Below are positions 5,496 through 5,667 of a stretch of DNA of 5,667 bases, one piece after another. The notes below the pieces were generated by a model. It was not told where the DNA came from. It searched no databases and worked only from the letters and a program-made list of their open reading frames with translations. The stretch comes from Rhodospirillaceae bacterium (GTDB lineage Bacteria > Pseudomonadota > Alphaproteobacteria > CADEGL01), in the NCBI GenBank assembly GCA_018699755.1, contig JABIRQ010000062.1, positions 1-5,667 of the forward strand. The letters are read 5' to 3'. The translations under genes and the position numbers were made by a program. Positions within the stretch are counted from its first letter, which is position 1. Each line of letters begins with the position of its first letter.

Positions 5496-5514
5496 CGGGC
5501 GCTGCCGACCCGGT

Positions 5515-5590
<76 letters not shown>

Positions 5591-5667
5591 CTTCTTTCAA
5601 AGCATAGTACGATTGTCGCCGCGCCCGGATTCGCGGTTGCATCGCCGCCGTTTCCCCATGCTGCTTG

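Noticed and set aside
5591..5667. Integration site or terminator after tRNA-Phe
   Set aside because: tRNA 3' ends are frequent phage or island insertion sites, but there is no duplicated tRNA end, integrase or terminator hairpin in the remaining 77 bases.

Overview
The window looks like a chromosomal segment of a high-GC alphaproteobacterium (roughly two thirds G+C by eye). The best evidence is the backbone infA - maf - RNase E/G-family gene - yacG - tRNA-Phe. From general knowledge this order is common in alphaproteobacteria, and the IF-1 sequence is also of the alphaproteobacterial type. I cannot name a genus.

Layout, left to right. Positions 1-95 hold a 17-bp tandem duplication and the leader of a transglutaminase-like gene. 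That gene (96-995) most likely starts at a TTG directly behind a strong Shine-Dalgarno sequence. Positions 996-1154 hold a tandem array of about 2.8 copies of a 35-bp unit. Its last copy can form a UUCG-capped hairpin just before infA (1155-1373). maf (1435-2010) follows after a short GC-rich hairpin. On the minus strand, 2115-2819 encodes a duplicated EutQ-like cupin without the classical metal ligands. It lies convergent to maf and divergent from the RNase gene (2972-4378). A strong inverted repeat sits upstream of the cupin, and an 11-bp-stem hairpin follows the RNase gene. Next come a secreted FecR-domain protein (4488-5123), yacG (5204-5425), and tRNA-Phe(GAA) (5515-5590) with a near-consensus promoter.

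The backbone genes serve information processing and housekeeping: translation initiation (IF-1), removal of non-canonical or excess nucleotides (Maf), RNA processing (RNase E/G), gyrase control (YacG) and translation (tRNA-Phe). The cupin and FecR-domain genes do not fit this theme. They look like insertions into an otherwise conserved cluster, one on each side of the RNase gene. I see no phage, transposase, CRISPR or defence genes, and no clear evidence of a new multi-gene system. The more unusual signals are the repeat arrays around the first gene, the altered catalytic position in the transglutaminase-like protein, the ligand-less duplicated cupin and the orphan FecR-domain protein. No gene-free stretch exceeds 160 bases.
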